Assembly: GCA_029204225.1 (NCBI GenBank)
Contig: CM055096.1
Span: 38,199,623-38,263,622, forward strand
Length of the DNA stretch: 64,000 bases
Reading direction: 5' to 3'
From: Diphasiastrum complanatum
Lineage: Eukaryota > Streptophyta > Lycopodiopsida > Lycopodiales > Lycopodiaceae
The notes under the pieces are model-generated. The model did no database searches and was not told the DNA's origin. It saw nothing but the letters and a program-made list of their open reading frames with translations. Each line of letters starts with the position of its first letter. Positions within the stretch are counted from its first letter, which is position 1. Positions 34,382 through 45,379 of this stretch are shown here, piece after piece. Both the position numbers and the translations under genes were made by a program.

Positions 34382-36021
34382 TGAAGATCAAAGATCTTCG
34401 TGAAGAGCTTCTTAGCATTGACGAAATTGTCGAGAACTCTCAATTTGTTTCAATTACTCTTAATTCACTTCCTCATTCCTATCTTCCATTTGTGTCTACT
34501 TTAAGCATATCTCTTAGGGGACAACAAATCTCCTTTGAAGAGCTTGTTGGCTTACTTCTCCAAGAAGAGCAAACAAGGATTAATTTTGGTGAACAAGAAA
34601 ATCAAGCCTTCTTCACCAAAGGCAAAGGCAAGGGCAAGTGGAAAGGTAAGCCTTTTTCTTCCAAGGATCAAAAATCCAAGGAAGGCCAAGATCAAGGATC
34701 CAAACAGAAGGGTAAGTGCCGTTATTGTAAAAAGTTTGGGCATCACATAAAGGAATGTAGGAAGAAGCTTACTAAGGATAAAGCGAAAGGTATTGATACA
34801 AATACAACCATGATTTCATTAGAACAAAAGGAGAATGATTCTTTCAATGGTGATTTTGCTTTTGTCACTAACAATCTCATTTCTAATCAAAATGAGATTT
34901 CTAGCACTTATCGACTTGCTGGTTTTCCAGCAAAAAACAGCACTACTTCAGCTTTGCAGGTTGCTATTTTTTCTTCCATTGATTGGGTGATTGATAGTGG
35001 AGCTACACGCCATATGACTCACCATAGAGACGTCTTCACAAAGCTTATGAAAATCAAAGATGGAAGCAAGGTTGAAGGTGTTGACAACACCTCCTATCCA
35101 ATTGAAGGCATTGGATCTATATCCCTCATTCTTCCCAATGGAGAAGAAAAGTACATTCGAAATGTACTTTATGTTCCTAAGATTAAGAAAAATCTCATTT
35201 CGGTCTCTACAATTATGATTGTAGAATTTAAAGAAGACAAATGTCTTATAAAAGACCCAAAGAGATCACTTTTAATTGTTGCTTCGGGAACATTGCGAGG
35301 AGGTTTGTTTTTGTTGGATATTTATGAACCTAAAGCTTTGACATCGTTTGGTCTTGTTGCTACTAATTCACATGCATTGGAGTTGGCTAAACTATGGCAT
35401 GCGAGGTACGGGCACCTCAATTTTGGAAGTTTGAATATGTTGAAGAAATTCAACATGGTAGAAGGCATTCCAAATATGGAGCATCCCGAAGGACATGTAT
35501 GCGAAGGATGCATACTTGCTATGATAGAAAATCAATTTGGGCATACTTTGAAGATACTACGTACCGACCGACGAGGGGAATACATTAAAAGTACGTTCGG
35601 CACGTTTCTTCAAAGCAAAGGCATTCTACATCAAATGACTACACCTTACACACCGCAACAAAATGGTGTTGCCGAGAGAAAAAATCGCACAATCATGGAG
35701 ATGGCTCGTTGCATGCTTAAGGCAAAGGGCGGTCCCCACAAGTTTTGGGCTGAAGCGGTTATTACGGCGGCATACATTAGTAATCGGTGTCCGACTAAAG
35801 CCTTGAAGATTTTGACTCCTTATGAAGTTTGGTATGGTAAGAAGCCATCGGTTTCTCACTTTCGCACTTTTGGTTGCACGACTTATGCGTTTATTCCCGA
35901 TAAGCTAAGATCCAAACTAGATGATAAAGGAGTAAAATGCATTTTTATGGGCTATAGTAGTTATGGACTCGGCTCATTACATTCGCCATGTCCATTTACA
36001 TTTACTTTACTTTATGCATAG
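34381..36021 (+). pseudogene. Copia gag end, zinc knuckle, protease and truncated integrase
   Basis: In order: capsid C-terminus (ITLNSLPHSY, residue 26), basic linker, zinc knuckle CRYCKKFGHHIKEC (residues about 112-125), protease WVIDSGATRHMT (about 201), pre-integrase LWHARYGHLN (about 339) and a Cys pair CEGC (about 379). Then comes a deletion that removes the first catalytic Asp. The second Asp is in TDRRGEY and the Glu in NGVAERKN (about 432). The frame enters the inserted chromovirus 2 LTR at 35959, so the last about 20 residues are not its own. Confidence 0.9.
35954..35958 (+). repeat. Target-site duplication ATAGT (left)
   Basis: ATAGT lies here and again at 41004-41008, flanking chromovirus 2. 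Confidence 0.88.
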
Positions 36022-36408
36022 GCAGGCTTTGGGCCCTTTTTTATTCATTATTTGACATTTAGACTATATGGTTGGCCTTGGGCCCTATTATTGACGTTTA
36101 GACCATATTATTGGCCTTGGGCCCTATGATTCACTATATCAGTTATTTGGTCATATTACTGAGAGTGGGGGCGTTCTTAGAGGGCGCACTATTTTCCCTC
36201 TCAGTTTGGCCCTAGCCACTGGAAGCTTCCTTTTAGGACTTCCTCTTGGCTATAAGTAGGGATTCTGTGTCATTTGTTACTTGGCTTATGAATGATCTCC
36301 TTCTTTAGTCTCTTTAAGCTTTCCCTCTCCTGCTTTCTAGGGTTAAGTCTTGCTTATGTGATGCTTTCATAGACTAAATCTAGATCAGCCGTGGCTACGT
36401 TCATAACT
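35959..36408 (+). repeat. 5' LTR of chromovirus 2
   Basis: 450 bp, bounded by the duplication ATAGT and by the primer binding site TGGTATCAGAGC at 36409-36420 without a gap. Its ends form the 7-bp inverted pair AGTTATG/CATAACT. Confidence 0.9.
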
Positions 36409-36420
36409 TGGTATCAGAGC
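36409..36420 (+). promoter_or_regulatory. Primer binding site (TGGTATCAGAGC)
   Basis: Complement of initiator tRNA-Met 3' end, directly at the LTR boundary. Confidence 0.9.
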
Positions 36421-37117
36421 ACTTTTTTGAGCATCTCCATTGAGCAGATTTTTCTCTCACAGGAGGGCGCCCATCTTCAGCTTGGATCTTCACCATTTTT
36501 CAGCCGGATCTTCACCATTTCTCCACACTTGTCTTGCAGATTTTCACGACGGATCGGAGGAGGACAGGCGCCCACTTGCTGCCCATTTCTAGCGCCCTCT
36601 TGCTGGCTGCCTACTGCTGCATTTTCAGCCTTTTTCCTCCCCTATTTTGGGCGCCCTACTGCCTCCTATTTGCTGCCCTATTGGGCGCCCTCATGCTTGT
36701 TGACCAGCGCCCTACTGCTCCTTCCTTTGCTGAAAATTTCCGCTTTTTGCTGCCCCTATTCGCCACCTTCCATCAGCCACTCCTAGCGCCCTACCAACCC
36801 ATCTTTTTGATCCAATTTTTTTTTTGCCGTTTACTACCTCTCTTGGACGCCCACACTCCACCATAGCTGGCGTCCTACATCCGCCTCAATTTCAGCTCAT
36901 CCTCCTACACTGCTGTCTGTGTTCGCAACCCTACCCCGGACAATACAAACACGCCTAGGGCACTACCCCAGATGAGTCCGATATCTACATTCATATATCT
37001 GATGAGCCTGATCTATCTCCTGAGCCTTCTACTGATTTACTTCCTGCTACTTGCCATGCTCAGCTTGCTTATGCTACCTGGACAGGGTGCCCCGGTCCTC
37101 GCTCCATTCGGCTACGT
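36421..37117 (+). other. Leader of chromovirus 2, Pro/Leu-rich frames, no gag
   Basis: Two overlapping frames (36391-36786 and 36534-36866) read Pro/Leu/Phe-rich peptides with no capsid or zinc-knuckle motif. Several GGGCGCCC-type words recur. Gag appears to be deleted. Confidence 0.55.
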
Positions 37118-37885
37118 GTGCGCATTACTGGTCGTGAGTATATTGCTTTAGTTGATACCGGCAACACTCATTCCTTTATCAGCAGTTATGTTCTCAGCCG
37201 GATACGCGCTTCACCTATTCCTGCTCCACAGCCTCTCACAGTCGAGGTTGCCAGTTCTCACTCATTTCCTAGTTCTCAGATGTTTCAGGGATTATCCTAC
37301 CGCATTGGTGATTTTTTTGGACAGGCAGATCTTTATATCATTCCTCTGGAGCGCTATGACCTTATCCTTGGTGCTGATTGGTTTGCTTCATTGGGAGCGG
37401 TTACTTTGGACCTGGCTCAGCAGACATTGACATTTGTTCATGATGCAGTGACCCACTCACTTGCTGGTATTGATTCTCAGGCAGATTTCCAGCTGATCAG
37501 CGGGAAGCAGTTTATCCGCAGCCTACCTAAGGCTCATTGTGCAGCTTTATTATGTGTTCAGCGTGCTGCAGCAGATTCTCCAGTGACTACCTCTCCTCCA
37601 GCAGCTGTTCCTCAGGTGATCTCTAACTTATTACATCAGTATGCATTTGTCTTTTCAGAACCTACGACGCTACCACCATTACGTGATGTGAACCACCATA
37701 TTGATTTGCGTCCTGGTTCTGCTCCTCCCTCCCGGCCTCCTTACCGTATGTCTAAGTTTGAGCGTGATGAGGTTGAGCTTCAGATTACTGCTTTACTAGA
37801 TCAGGGCCTTATTGTTCCTAGTCACAGTCCTTTTGGTGCCCCTGTTCTCCTTGTCAGTAAGAAAAATTTATCGTGCCCTCAATAA
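37118..37885 (+). pseudogene. Chromovirus 2 protease and start of reverse transcriptase
   Basis: The aspartic protease active site is LVDTGNTHSF near residue 11, with LILGADWF near residue 82. The reverse transcriptase leader follows (PYRMSKFERDEVE near residue 207, SPFGAPVLLVSKK near residue 236). The frame ends at 37885 because about 25 bp encoding the conserved segment after VSKK are missing, which shifts the frame. Confidence 0.9.
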
Positions 37886-38858
37886 GTTGACCATCTGTAG
37901 CCAGTATCCTATTCCTCAAATGGATGATCTCTTTGACCAGTTAGGCACCTCTCATCTTTTCTCTAAGATAGACTTACGTTCCGGCTATCACCAGATTAGG
38001 ATGCATCCTTCGGACGAACACAAGACTGCGTTTCGTACCCATCTTGGTTTGTATGAGTTTCGTGTTCTTCCTTTTGGTGTTACTAATGGTCCACCTACGT
38101 TCCAGAATGTGATGAATAACATCATGCGTCCTCTCCTTGGTTGTTATGTTTTAGTTTATTTTGATGATATTCTTGTTTTTAGTAAGACTCTTGATGAGCA
38201 TGTGTTACATCTTTCATCTGTTTTTCAATTGCTTGTTCATCACCAGTTGTTTGCTAAACTTTCTAAATGTTCCTTTGCTGTTGTTGAGATTGAGTTTTTA
38301 GGATTTCTCATTTGTGATGGTCGTATTCGTTTGGACCCTCATATGGTTCGGGCAATCGCTGATTGGCCTGTTCCCACAGATGTCCACCATGTTCGTATGT
38401 TTCTTGGTCTTGCTACTCACCTTCGTCGTCCTGTTCCTCACTTTGCCACTGTGGCTGCCCCTCTTCATGCCCTTTTGAAGAAGTCTAGTGCTTTTGTTTG
38501 GACTTCTGATTCTCAGTTCGCCTTTGACACTCTTCGTCGTGCTGTTGTGGAGGCCTCTGTCTTGTGTTTACCACAGTTTGATCAGAAATTTATTGTTGAG
38601 ACCGATGCTAGTAATGTTGGTTTGGGTGCCTTGCTTCGTCAGTCTCAGTGTATTATTGCTTATGAGTCGCATCGTTTACGCTCTTATGAGCAACGTTATT
38701 CTGTCCATGAGAAAGAGCTTCTTGACATTATCTATGCTCTTAAGAAGTGGCGCCATTACCTGTACCGTATTCCTTTTGATATCATTACTGATCATCAGTC
38801 CTTACGTTATCTCTTCTCCCAGCGTGATCTTAGTGATCGTCAGTTTCGTTGGTTGTAG
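37812..38858 (+). pseudogene. Chromovirus 2 reverse transcriptase and RNase H
   Basis: True coding starts near 37866 (YRALNKLTI). FSKIDLRSGYHQIRMHPSDE, RVLPFGVTNGPPTFQ and the active site YFDDILVFS are the reverse transcriptase. VETDASNVGLGA and HEKELLDIIYALKKWRHYL are RNase H. A TAG at 38856-38858 interrupts the RNase H end, which continues from 38886. Confidence 0.93.
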
Positions 38859-38885
38859 TTTTTACAATCTTTTGATTTTTCTATT

Positions 38886-40508
38886 TTGTATCGTCCTGGT
38901 CGTGCTAACACTGCTGCTGACGCATTGTCTAGACTTCCTGCTTTATTGAATACCCTTGTTGCCATGATCCCTTCCTGGTTTGATGATCTTCCATCTGCTT
39001 ATCTTACATGTTCTGATTTTCGTGATGTTTATAGTTCTGCACCACCTATGTCGTCTTCACCTCATCAGGCTTATTCCATTGTTGACCACCGTCTTTATCA
39101 TTATGGTTCTCTTTGTATTCCTAGTTCTTTGGGTATCCGTTCTCAGTTGTTGTCGGATGCTCATTCGTCCCCAGTTGGGGGTCATTTTGGATTTCAGAAG
39201 TCTTATGCTCGTCTTAAGGATCATTTCTATTGGCCATCCCTTAGGAAAGAGCTTGTTGTACTTATTCGTACCTGTCCTTTCTGCTTACGTAATAAGTACT
39301 CCCGTGCTAAGTCCGCTGGTTTGCTTCAGAGTTGGCCTATTCCTCACCACCAGTGGACTGATATTTCTATGGACTTCATCATTGGCCTTCCCCGCACCCG
39401 TCGTGGTCACGATTCATGTATGGTGGTAGTTGACAGGTTCTCGAAACAGGCACATTTCATACTCGTCCGCAGTACTATCACAGCAGAGCAGTGTGCACGC
39501 TTGTTCCTTTCAGAGATATTTCGCCTACATGGGTTTCCTCGTACTATCCTTTCTGATCGGGATAGTAAGTTTACATCATTGTTCTGGACAGAGCTTATGC
39601 GTATATTGGATGTACAGCTTTTTATGGGGTTTGCTTATCATTCTACTTCTGATGGGCAGTCTGAGGTCCTTAACAGGATCCTTGAGAATTATTTGCGCCA
39701 TTTTGTTACTCCTTCAGGGAAGGATTGGGATCAGCACTTATGTTTGGCAGAGTATAGCTATAACAGCTCTGTTAGTACCAGCACCGACGTTGCACCATCT
39801 TTATTATCTCATGGTTATGCACCTCTTTTACCTGGTATTCCTCTTCCTCTCGAGGATACACCTGTGACACTGTCTTCATTTCTATCAGGTGCTCGCGAGC
39901 TTATTCTCCAGGCCAGTTCCCATTTGCAGCAGGTCCAGCAGCGTTATCAGGCTTCAGTTGATCGTCATCGACGTCATGTTGAGTTTCATGTTGGTGATAT
40001 GGTATATCTACGCCTACGGTTTGCACGTCATCATTTTCTTCAGGGCCATGCTTCTACTGAGAAGCTTGCACCACGTTATTATGGGCCTTATTGTATATTG
40101 GAGGTTCTTAGTCCAGTTACATATCGTCTTCAGCTTCCTGCTTCCACACATGCCTGTGATATATTCCATGTCAGTTTATTACGTGCTGCTATTGAGGATG
40201 ATGCTCCTCGTGATGCTGAGTTTCCTACTGCACCGGATCTCTTTCCTTTATTACCTGCTGCTATCCTTCAGGTGCGTTTGCATCATAGTCGACGCCGCCG
40301 GCAGATTCAGTTCCTAGTCTAGTGGGATGGTCGTCCTGTTGAGGAGGCCACATGGGAGCCTATTGATGTCTTTTATCATACACCGTCACTTGTGGATCAG
40401 GCTCGTGCTCTTGCCGCACTTGTTGATTCCTCTACATCAGCTGTTGCTCCAGTTGTTACTACACCAGATGCTGTTCTAGTTGATCCTCCAGGGCTTGCTG
40501 TTACTTGA
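38886..40508 (+). pseudogene. Chromovirus 2 RNase H end, integrase and chromodomain
   Basis: YRPGRANTAADALSRLP ends RNase H. The integrase has H2C2 zinc binding (HSSPVGGHFG, CPFCLRNK), catalytic Asp in SMDFIIGLP and SDRDSKF, and Glu in SDGQSEVLN. A GPYCILEVLSPVTYRLQLP region follows. A TAG at 40320-40322 splits the C-terminal chromodomain, and in-frame reading continues (WDGRPVEEATWEPIDVF) to a stop near 40508. Apart from that stop the integrase frame is intact. Confidence 0.92.
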
Positions 40509-40552
40509 TCCAGTCCTTTATGGCAGTTGGGTCTTATTTTTGTGTCGGGGAG

Positions 40553-41003
40553 AGTTATGGACTCGGCTCATTACATTCGCCATGTCCATTTACATTTACT
40601 TTACTTTATGCATAGGCAGGCTTTGGGCCCTTTTTTATTCATTATTTGACATTTAGACTATATGGTTGGCCTTGGGCCCTATTATTGACATTTAGACCAT
40701 ATTATTGGCCTTGGGCCCTATGATTCACTATATTGGTTATTTGGTCATATTACTGAGAGTGGGGGCCTTCTTGGAGGGCGCACTATTTTTCCTCTCAGTT
40801 TGGCCCTAGCCACTGGAAGCTTCCTTTTAGGGCTTCCTCTTGGCTATAAGTAGGGATTCTGTGTCATTTGTTACTTGGCTTATGATATGATCTCCTTCTT
40901 TAGTCTCTTTAAGCTTTCTCTCTCCTGCTTTCTAGGGTTAAGTCTTGCTTATGTGATGCTTTCATAGACTAAATCTAGATCAGCCGTGGCTACGTTCATA
41001 ACT
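40553..41003 (+). repeat. 3' LTR of chromovirus 2
   Basis: 451 bp, preceded by the polypurine tract CGGGGAGAG and followed by ATAGT. It is a near-identical partner of 35959-36408. Confidence 0.92.
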
Positions 41004-41008
41004 ATAGT

Positions 41009-41687
41009 AGTGAAAGTAAAGGCTATAGATTGTTTAATGTGGATACTAACAAAATCATAGTGAGTCGTGATGTTCATTTTGATGAGAAGAACTCCTATGA
41101 TCTTACGCCCATTCATGTCAGGGGACATCCCCCAAGATGACTATGTTGAAGTGTTTCCAGATTTGGTATCACCATCTAATGTTGAAGAGGAGGGACTGCC
41201 ATCATCCTCTAATGGACAGCCCATTGATTCTTCAAGCGAACAGCCCATAATTCATCAAGAGGAGCATAAATCAAGCAAGAAGCAGCCCATCGTTGCTACA
41301 TCCTCAAGTGAAGCAGAATATAGAGCAACGTTTTCAGCCACTACGGAGTGTATATGGCTGAGACAATTACTTGTCGATATGAAGCATGGCCAGCCCTCAG
41401 CTACTCTCCTATTTACGGATAGTCAAAGTGTGCACGAAATCCAGTATTTCATGCAAGAACAAAGCATATCGAGATCCACTATCACTTTGTTCGGGAGAGG
41501 CTTCATAATGGCGACATCACGCTTGAATATTGTCCCACGGAGGATAATATTGCAGATGTGTTCACTAAGGCATTGCCTAGAGTTCGATTTGAAGCTCTTT
41601 GTGAAGCTTTAAATTTAAAGCAACATGCTGATTTTCTTACTTAGTGAATACATGTCATTTCTACATGTCATTTTCATTTAAGGAGGG
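41009..41687 (+). pseudogene. Copia integrase tail fused to RNase H end, no reverse transcriptase
   Basis: The integrase tail continues after the chromovirus 2 insertion (KIIVSRDVHFDE region), then a linker (frame 41067-41612). RNase H motifs follow directly: KKQPIVATSSSEAEYRA, ECIWLRQLLVD and TDSQSV. The terminal part is frameshifted near 41450. The whole reverse transcriptase between them is deleted. The polypurine tract AAGGAGGG precedes the LTR at 41688. Confidence 0.88.
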
Positions 41688-42070
41688 TGTTAGAATAATA
41701 AATGTAAATGATGTAGAAGCCATAGGTTACTATGACCCAAAAGGTCGAGGGACTCGTGGGTCCACTAGGGGCCTATACATGTGAATTAAGTACCTAACTT
41801 GTTATTTGGGGTACGTAATTATTTTATGTAACTTATGGTAGCTAGATAGCCATTAGTCAAGTTATTGGACAGCCAATAGTCATGAAGGTAGATAGCCATC
41901 TTGGACTACTTATATGTAGCCATTCATTTGTATGAGACACACTTTTATTAAGCAATCTATTGTTCATATTGGCTGTCCACAAGTTTCTACAAGAGAGTCA
42001 TCTAACCATCTCTCTCTTCTCTTTGAGAATACTTTGTGTTAATGAATAGTCTTGATTCTGGATTCCTACA
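41688..42070 (+). repeat. 3' LTR of the 33200-42070 copia element
   Basis: 383 bp, TGTTAG...CCTACA, between the polypurine tract and the target duplication TGAGT. Confidence 0.92.
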
Positions 42071-42840
42071 TGAGTTGGGTCCAACTTCTTGCTTTCGAAA
42101 GCCACAGGTTTACCATCCTGGTAAAAGACTGCACCCACCGCATAGTCACTAGCATCCGTTTCCACCAGGAAAGGTCTGCTAGGGTCCACTATGTGTAAGA
42201 TAGGGGCTGTAGACACTAGCATCTTCAAAGCTTCAAAGCTTTGATTAAGTTCATTGGTCCAAGTAACATGTGGACTGATTTTCGAACGCCTTCTTGCTTT
42301 CTTCTTATTACCCTTTTTAGTTTTTCTTTTGGCTTTCTTCACTCCCTTAAGAAGATTCGTTAGAGGCAATGCAATTAAGGCATAGTCGTTAATGAATTTA
42401 TGGAAAAACTTTGTGAAACCCAAAAAGGATTTAACTTCCCTCATGGTCTTTAGGATAGGCCAATCACAAACTTTTTGGACCTTATCATAATCGATCTCAA
42501 GACCTCGATCGGAAACGATATGTCCCAAGTACTTGAGTCTTGTCTGAAAGAACTCACACTTAGACTCCTTAGCATAAAGCTTTAACTGCCTTAAAATATC
42601 TAAGATCGTACGCAAATGTGCCTCATGCTCCTCAAGAGTCCTACTATAATTCAAGATGTCATCCAAAAATACCATGAGAAACTTCCCTAGATATGGACGT
42701 TCATCATCTGTTGGAAGGTTGCCAGGGCATTAGTTAGACCACTGGGTAAAACTAAAAATTCGTAATGGCCATGCCTAGAACGAAAACCAGTTTTGGAAAC
42801 ATCCCCCTTGTTGACATTAAGGCATTGATGTAGGTCTTGT
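42071..42840 (-). pseudogene. Chromovirus 1 reverse transcriptase and RNase H, N-terminal part
   Basis: Frame 41998-42675 reads FLDDILNYSRT (active site, Tyr replaced by Phe), KYLGHIVSDRG, VKSFLGFTKFF and then RNase H VETDASDYAVGAVF up to the insertion at 42071. The last about 24 residues encoded below 42071 belong to the copia LTR. Frame 42687-42911 holds the preceding VNKGDVSKTGFRSRHGHYEF and PSGLTNALATFQQMMN. Homology stops near 42840. A Lys/Arg-rich insertion (KKAKRKTKKGNKKKARRR) before RNase H is unusual. Confidence 0.9.
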
Positions 42841-42899
42841 TTTGGACTTTGATAGTTGAAGTGAGACTGGAAATGATGTTTTTGAACTTTGTTAGGCCC

Positions 42900-43368
42900 A
42901 AAAGGAGCCATTAGCCTTAAAAATAAGGCAGCTCCCTCTTTAGGCCCTCCAAAGTACTTAAATAAGGATAATAGGTCAACAAGGGCCCAAAGTAGACTTA
43001 ATAAGAGGGCTAATTATCCCTCAAGATAGTTATGTCCAGTTAAGTTAGGGGATTATCTATAAGTAGGCAAGAGATATCATTTTGAAGAATCTTTTGGCAT
43101 TTGCAAATGAGATAGCTTAGCTTCCTCTTTGTGAATAAGAGCCTTGAGATTAGAGCTTGCTAGGTCTCATGTGCCCAATCCACATGAATCCCATCCCCAA
43201 TTGTATTGATTTCCTTCCATCTCTCAATTCTATTGATGATTCCATGGAGCTCTATTTGTGACTTGTGTTTTATGGCTATATTTACATGAATGTTTTGTTA
43301 TTCTCTTGATTGTGGCTTTAGTTTCATTACTATTGCTATTTGATTGGGTTTGGCACGTGACAATGTCA
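42900..43368 (+). repeat. Solo LTR, family R1, copy 2
   Basis: 469 bp, TGTTAGGCCC...ATGTCA, flanked by AACTT at 42895-42899 and 43369-43373. It aligns end to end with 27218-27706. No internal sequence remains, so it is a solo LTR from recombination. Confidence 0.9.
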
Positions 43369-43373
43369 AACTT

Positions 43374-44212
43374 AGCGTGCAAATGACCACATAAGTTGTA
43401 TGAAATAAAGAGACAAGAATATTGCCAATTGCCACTGTCATCGAGCAAATAGTTCTTTGATTCCTCTATGCCCACATTTTATTTCACTCCTGGCAATTTG
43501 ATCCCCTTTCAGAGTTTAATATTCTATTCACGTAATTTCTATAAAAATGCTAAAAGAGACAAGTTTGTTTGGGTGCAAACCACTGAATTTGAACTTTGAG
43601 GGGAAACTTCTTTCTCTTGTAATTTATAAGATGTCTAAGTTACTTTGTATGAACATTTTGACAAACGAATTTTATAAGGCTATGAATCTTGATTTTGACG
43701 TGTTGCAAGACTCTGATGATTAGTTTTGATCTTGAAATTTCATTTGAACCCTACTCATGTTTATTTAATTTGTAAAAATCCAGGTTATAAAAAAAAAAGG
43801 GGTTGGGAAGTTTATGGACAGTCCTGTCTTGTGAAGTGACTCTTAGGATCCTTAATTACAGAGATAAACTTTCTGATCACAGAAGTCATTTTTCATAATA
43901 GTGCTTCTGTAGCTCTATTCTCTTTCTTTGATACCATATAGGGTGGTGGCTGAGATGCTACATGCTGCATGCTGCAGGGTTGAGCCCTTTGCCAACCTGT
44001 GATAGCATGAAGGCAAGGGGCAAGACCCTGCAGGAGTTTCATGTTGGGTCACAATCACTTCGTATCATAAAAGGTGTCCTACTACGTTTTTTTAATATTC
44101 GTGTGTGACTGGCAGTTGCCGACCAACCTCTAGAGAATAACACTTGGGCCTTGTGTTTGTCCCACGAGCAAGTCTGAATGAATCTGACCTCATATAAGGT
44201 TGGTTGCACAAC

Positions 44213-44214
<2 letters not shown>
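43374..44214. other. Intergenic, possible tRNA-derived SINE fragment
   Basis: No gene. At about 43945-43990, TGGCTGAGATGC and GGGTTGAGCCC have the spacing of RNA polymerase III A and B boxes, but the match to the B-box consensus is imperfect. Confidence 0.3.

Positions 44215-44264
<50 letters not shown>
44215..44264. repeat. (GA)n microsatellite, 50 bp
   Basis: Uninterrupted GA units. Ser-Leu frames across it are artefacts. Confidence 0.97.
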
Positions 44265-44265
<1 letters not shown>

Positions 44266-44267
<2 letters not shown>

Positions 44268-44500
44268 TACAATTCGGTTTGGTTGTGCTTTCATTGTCAA
44301 GAGACAAAAATGTAATTTCTTCTACATCAAAATGATATTTTGTAATGTCATTATAGGATTATGCTATTAAATCTATCCCTAGGAGAGTACAATTCGGTTT
44401 GGTTGTGCTTTCATTGTCAAGAGACAAAAATGTATTTTATTCTACATCAAAATGATAGTTTGTAATGTCATTATAGGATTATACTATTAAATCTATCTGC
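44266..44500. repeat. Tandem duplication, 120-bp period
   Basis: AGTACAATTCGGTTTGG at 44266 recurs at 44386. The two units differ at only a few positions by eye. Confidence 0.93.
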
Positions 44501-45379
44501 TAGGGATAGTTGCCCTGGCCACATGGCAGAAAGCCATTGGCCCAGGGCCATAAATAGGTCCTCAGCCTTTACCTGAAGATAATCTGAGGTTTCAGGTCAG
44601 CAGCTAGCCTCTGGTCAAGTGAAGTTCATATTGTTCAAAACAATTTTGATTCTTTGAACATGCAAGTTCTTGGTTCATGAACGTAAGAATAACCTTTGAT
44701 GGAAGCTGGACAGTCAGAAGGGGCAAAATTTGCTGTAGATTTGACCCTCAGTGTTTTGATGTTTTTGCAGGCGTCAATGGCAATCTTCTCAACATGTTGA
44801 ACTACTTTTTGTGGAAATAGAATAACACATGTAATGTCCTCTTGATAAGTTGGAGCAATGCCACTTACTGTCTGAGCCTTTTGAAGATGCTGATTCAGCA
44901 GCCTTTTATAGCCAATCATTCAAAAAACTCAGTTCCAATCTGCAACTTTAAATGATTTGATTCAACTAAATCATTTGTTTGGTTATTGCTTTAACAAGAA
45001 TTCTTGGCGTTATCATTATAAGAATTTTATGAGAAATGTGTGTTTGGTGAATTAAAATGCTTGTCTGGTTTTCTCGACTCTTTACTAATTAGCTTGTAGA
45101 ATAAGGTAATTCTTATATTCATGTTATTGGTAGAAACGTCCATTTCTAGCTTTTAGAAGGAAAGAATATATGTAAACTTGAGAAATGCAAAATTCAGCTA
45201 TTTCTTTGATTCTTGAACTTAGTGTCGTTGTGTTTTTTTGTCACCCCTTTTAGGCTGCTTAAAAGTGCTATTTGGAGTTGAAATTGTCAATTTGTTCTAG
45301 CAAAATGAGTTTGGGACTTAACTTATTCTTGAGGCTTGTGTGTTATATTGCTATCTAAATTTAAAATTTGTTTTTATGA
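44501..45379. other. Intergenic, one unrecognised minus frame
   Basis: The minus frame 44635-44919 (94 residues, VVQHVEKIAIDACKNIKTL) has no recognised motif. Nothing else was seen. Confidence 0.3.

Larger units (their letters stand above)
35959..41003 (+). mobile_element. Chromovirus 2, young gypsy element without gag
   Basis: The element is 5,045 bp, LTRs 35959-36408 and 40553-41003, target duplication ATAGT. About ten differences are seen between the two LTRs by eye, which means a recent insertion. The order is primer binding site, about 700 bp without a recognisable gag, protease, reverse transcriptase, RNase H, integrase, chromodomain, polypurine tract (CGGGGAGAG). The LTR termini are AGTTATG...CATAACT rather than TG...CA. 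It interrupts the copia integrase tail, which continues at 41009. Confidence 0.92.
33200..42070 (+). mobile_element. Defective copia element with inverted LTR end at its 5' terminus
   Basis: Target duplications TGAGT (33195-33199, 42071-42075) bound it. The 3' LTR is 41688-42070. At the 5' side only the last about 72 bp of the LTR are present (33248-33319), preceded by an inverted copy of the last 53 bp (33200-33252). Inside are a primer binding site, gag, protease, partial integrase and the RNase H end. Reverse transcriptase is missing. It lies inside RNase H of chromovirus 1 and carries chromovirus 2 (35959-41003). Confidence 0.92.

Noticed and set aside
38488-40317. Hydrophobic ORFs at 38488-38949, 38980-39429, 39430-39867 and 39889-40317
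   Set aside because: They are out-of-frame shadows of the chromovirus reverse transcriptase and integrase.
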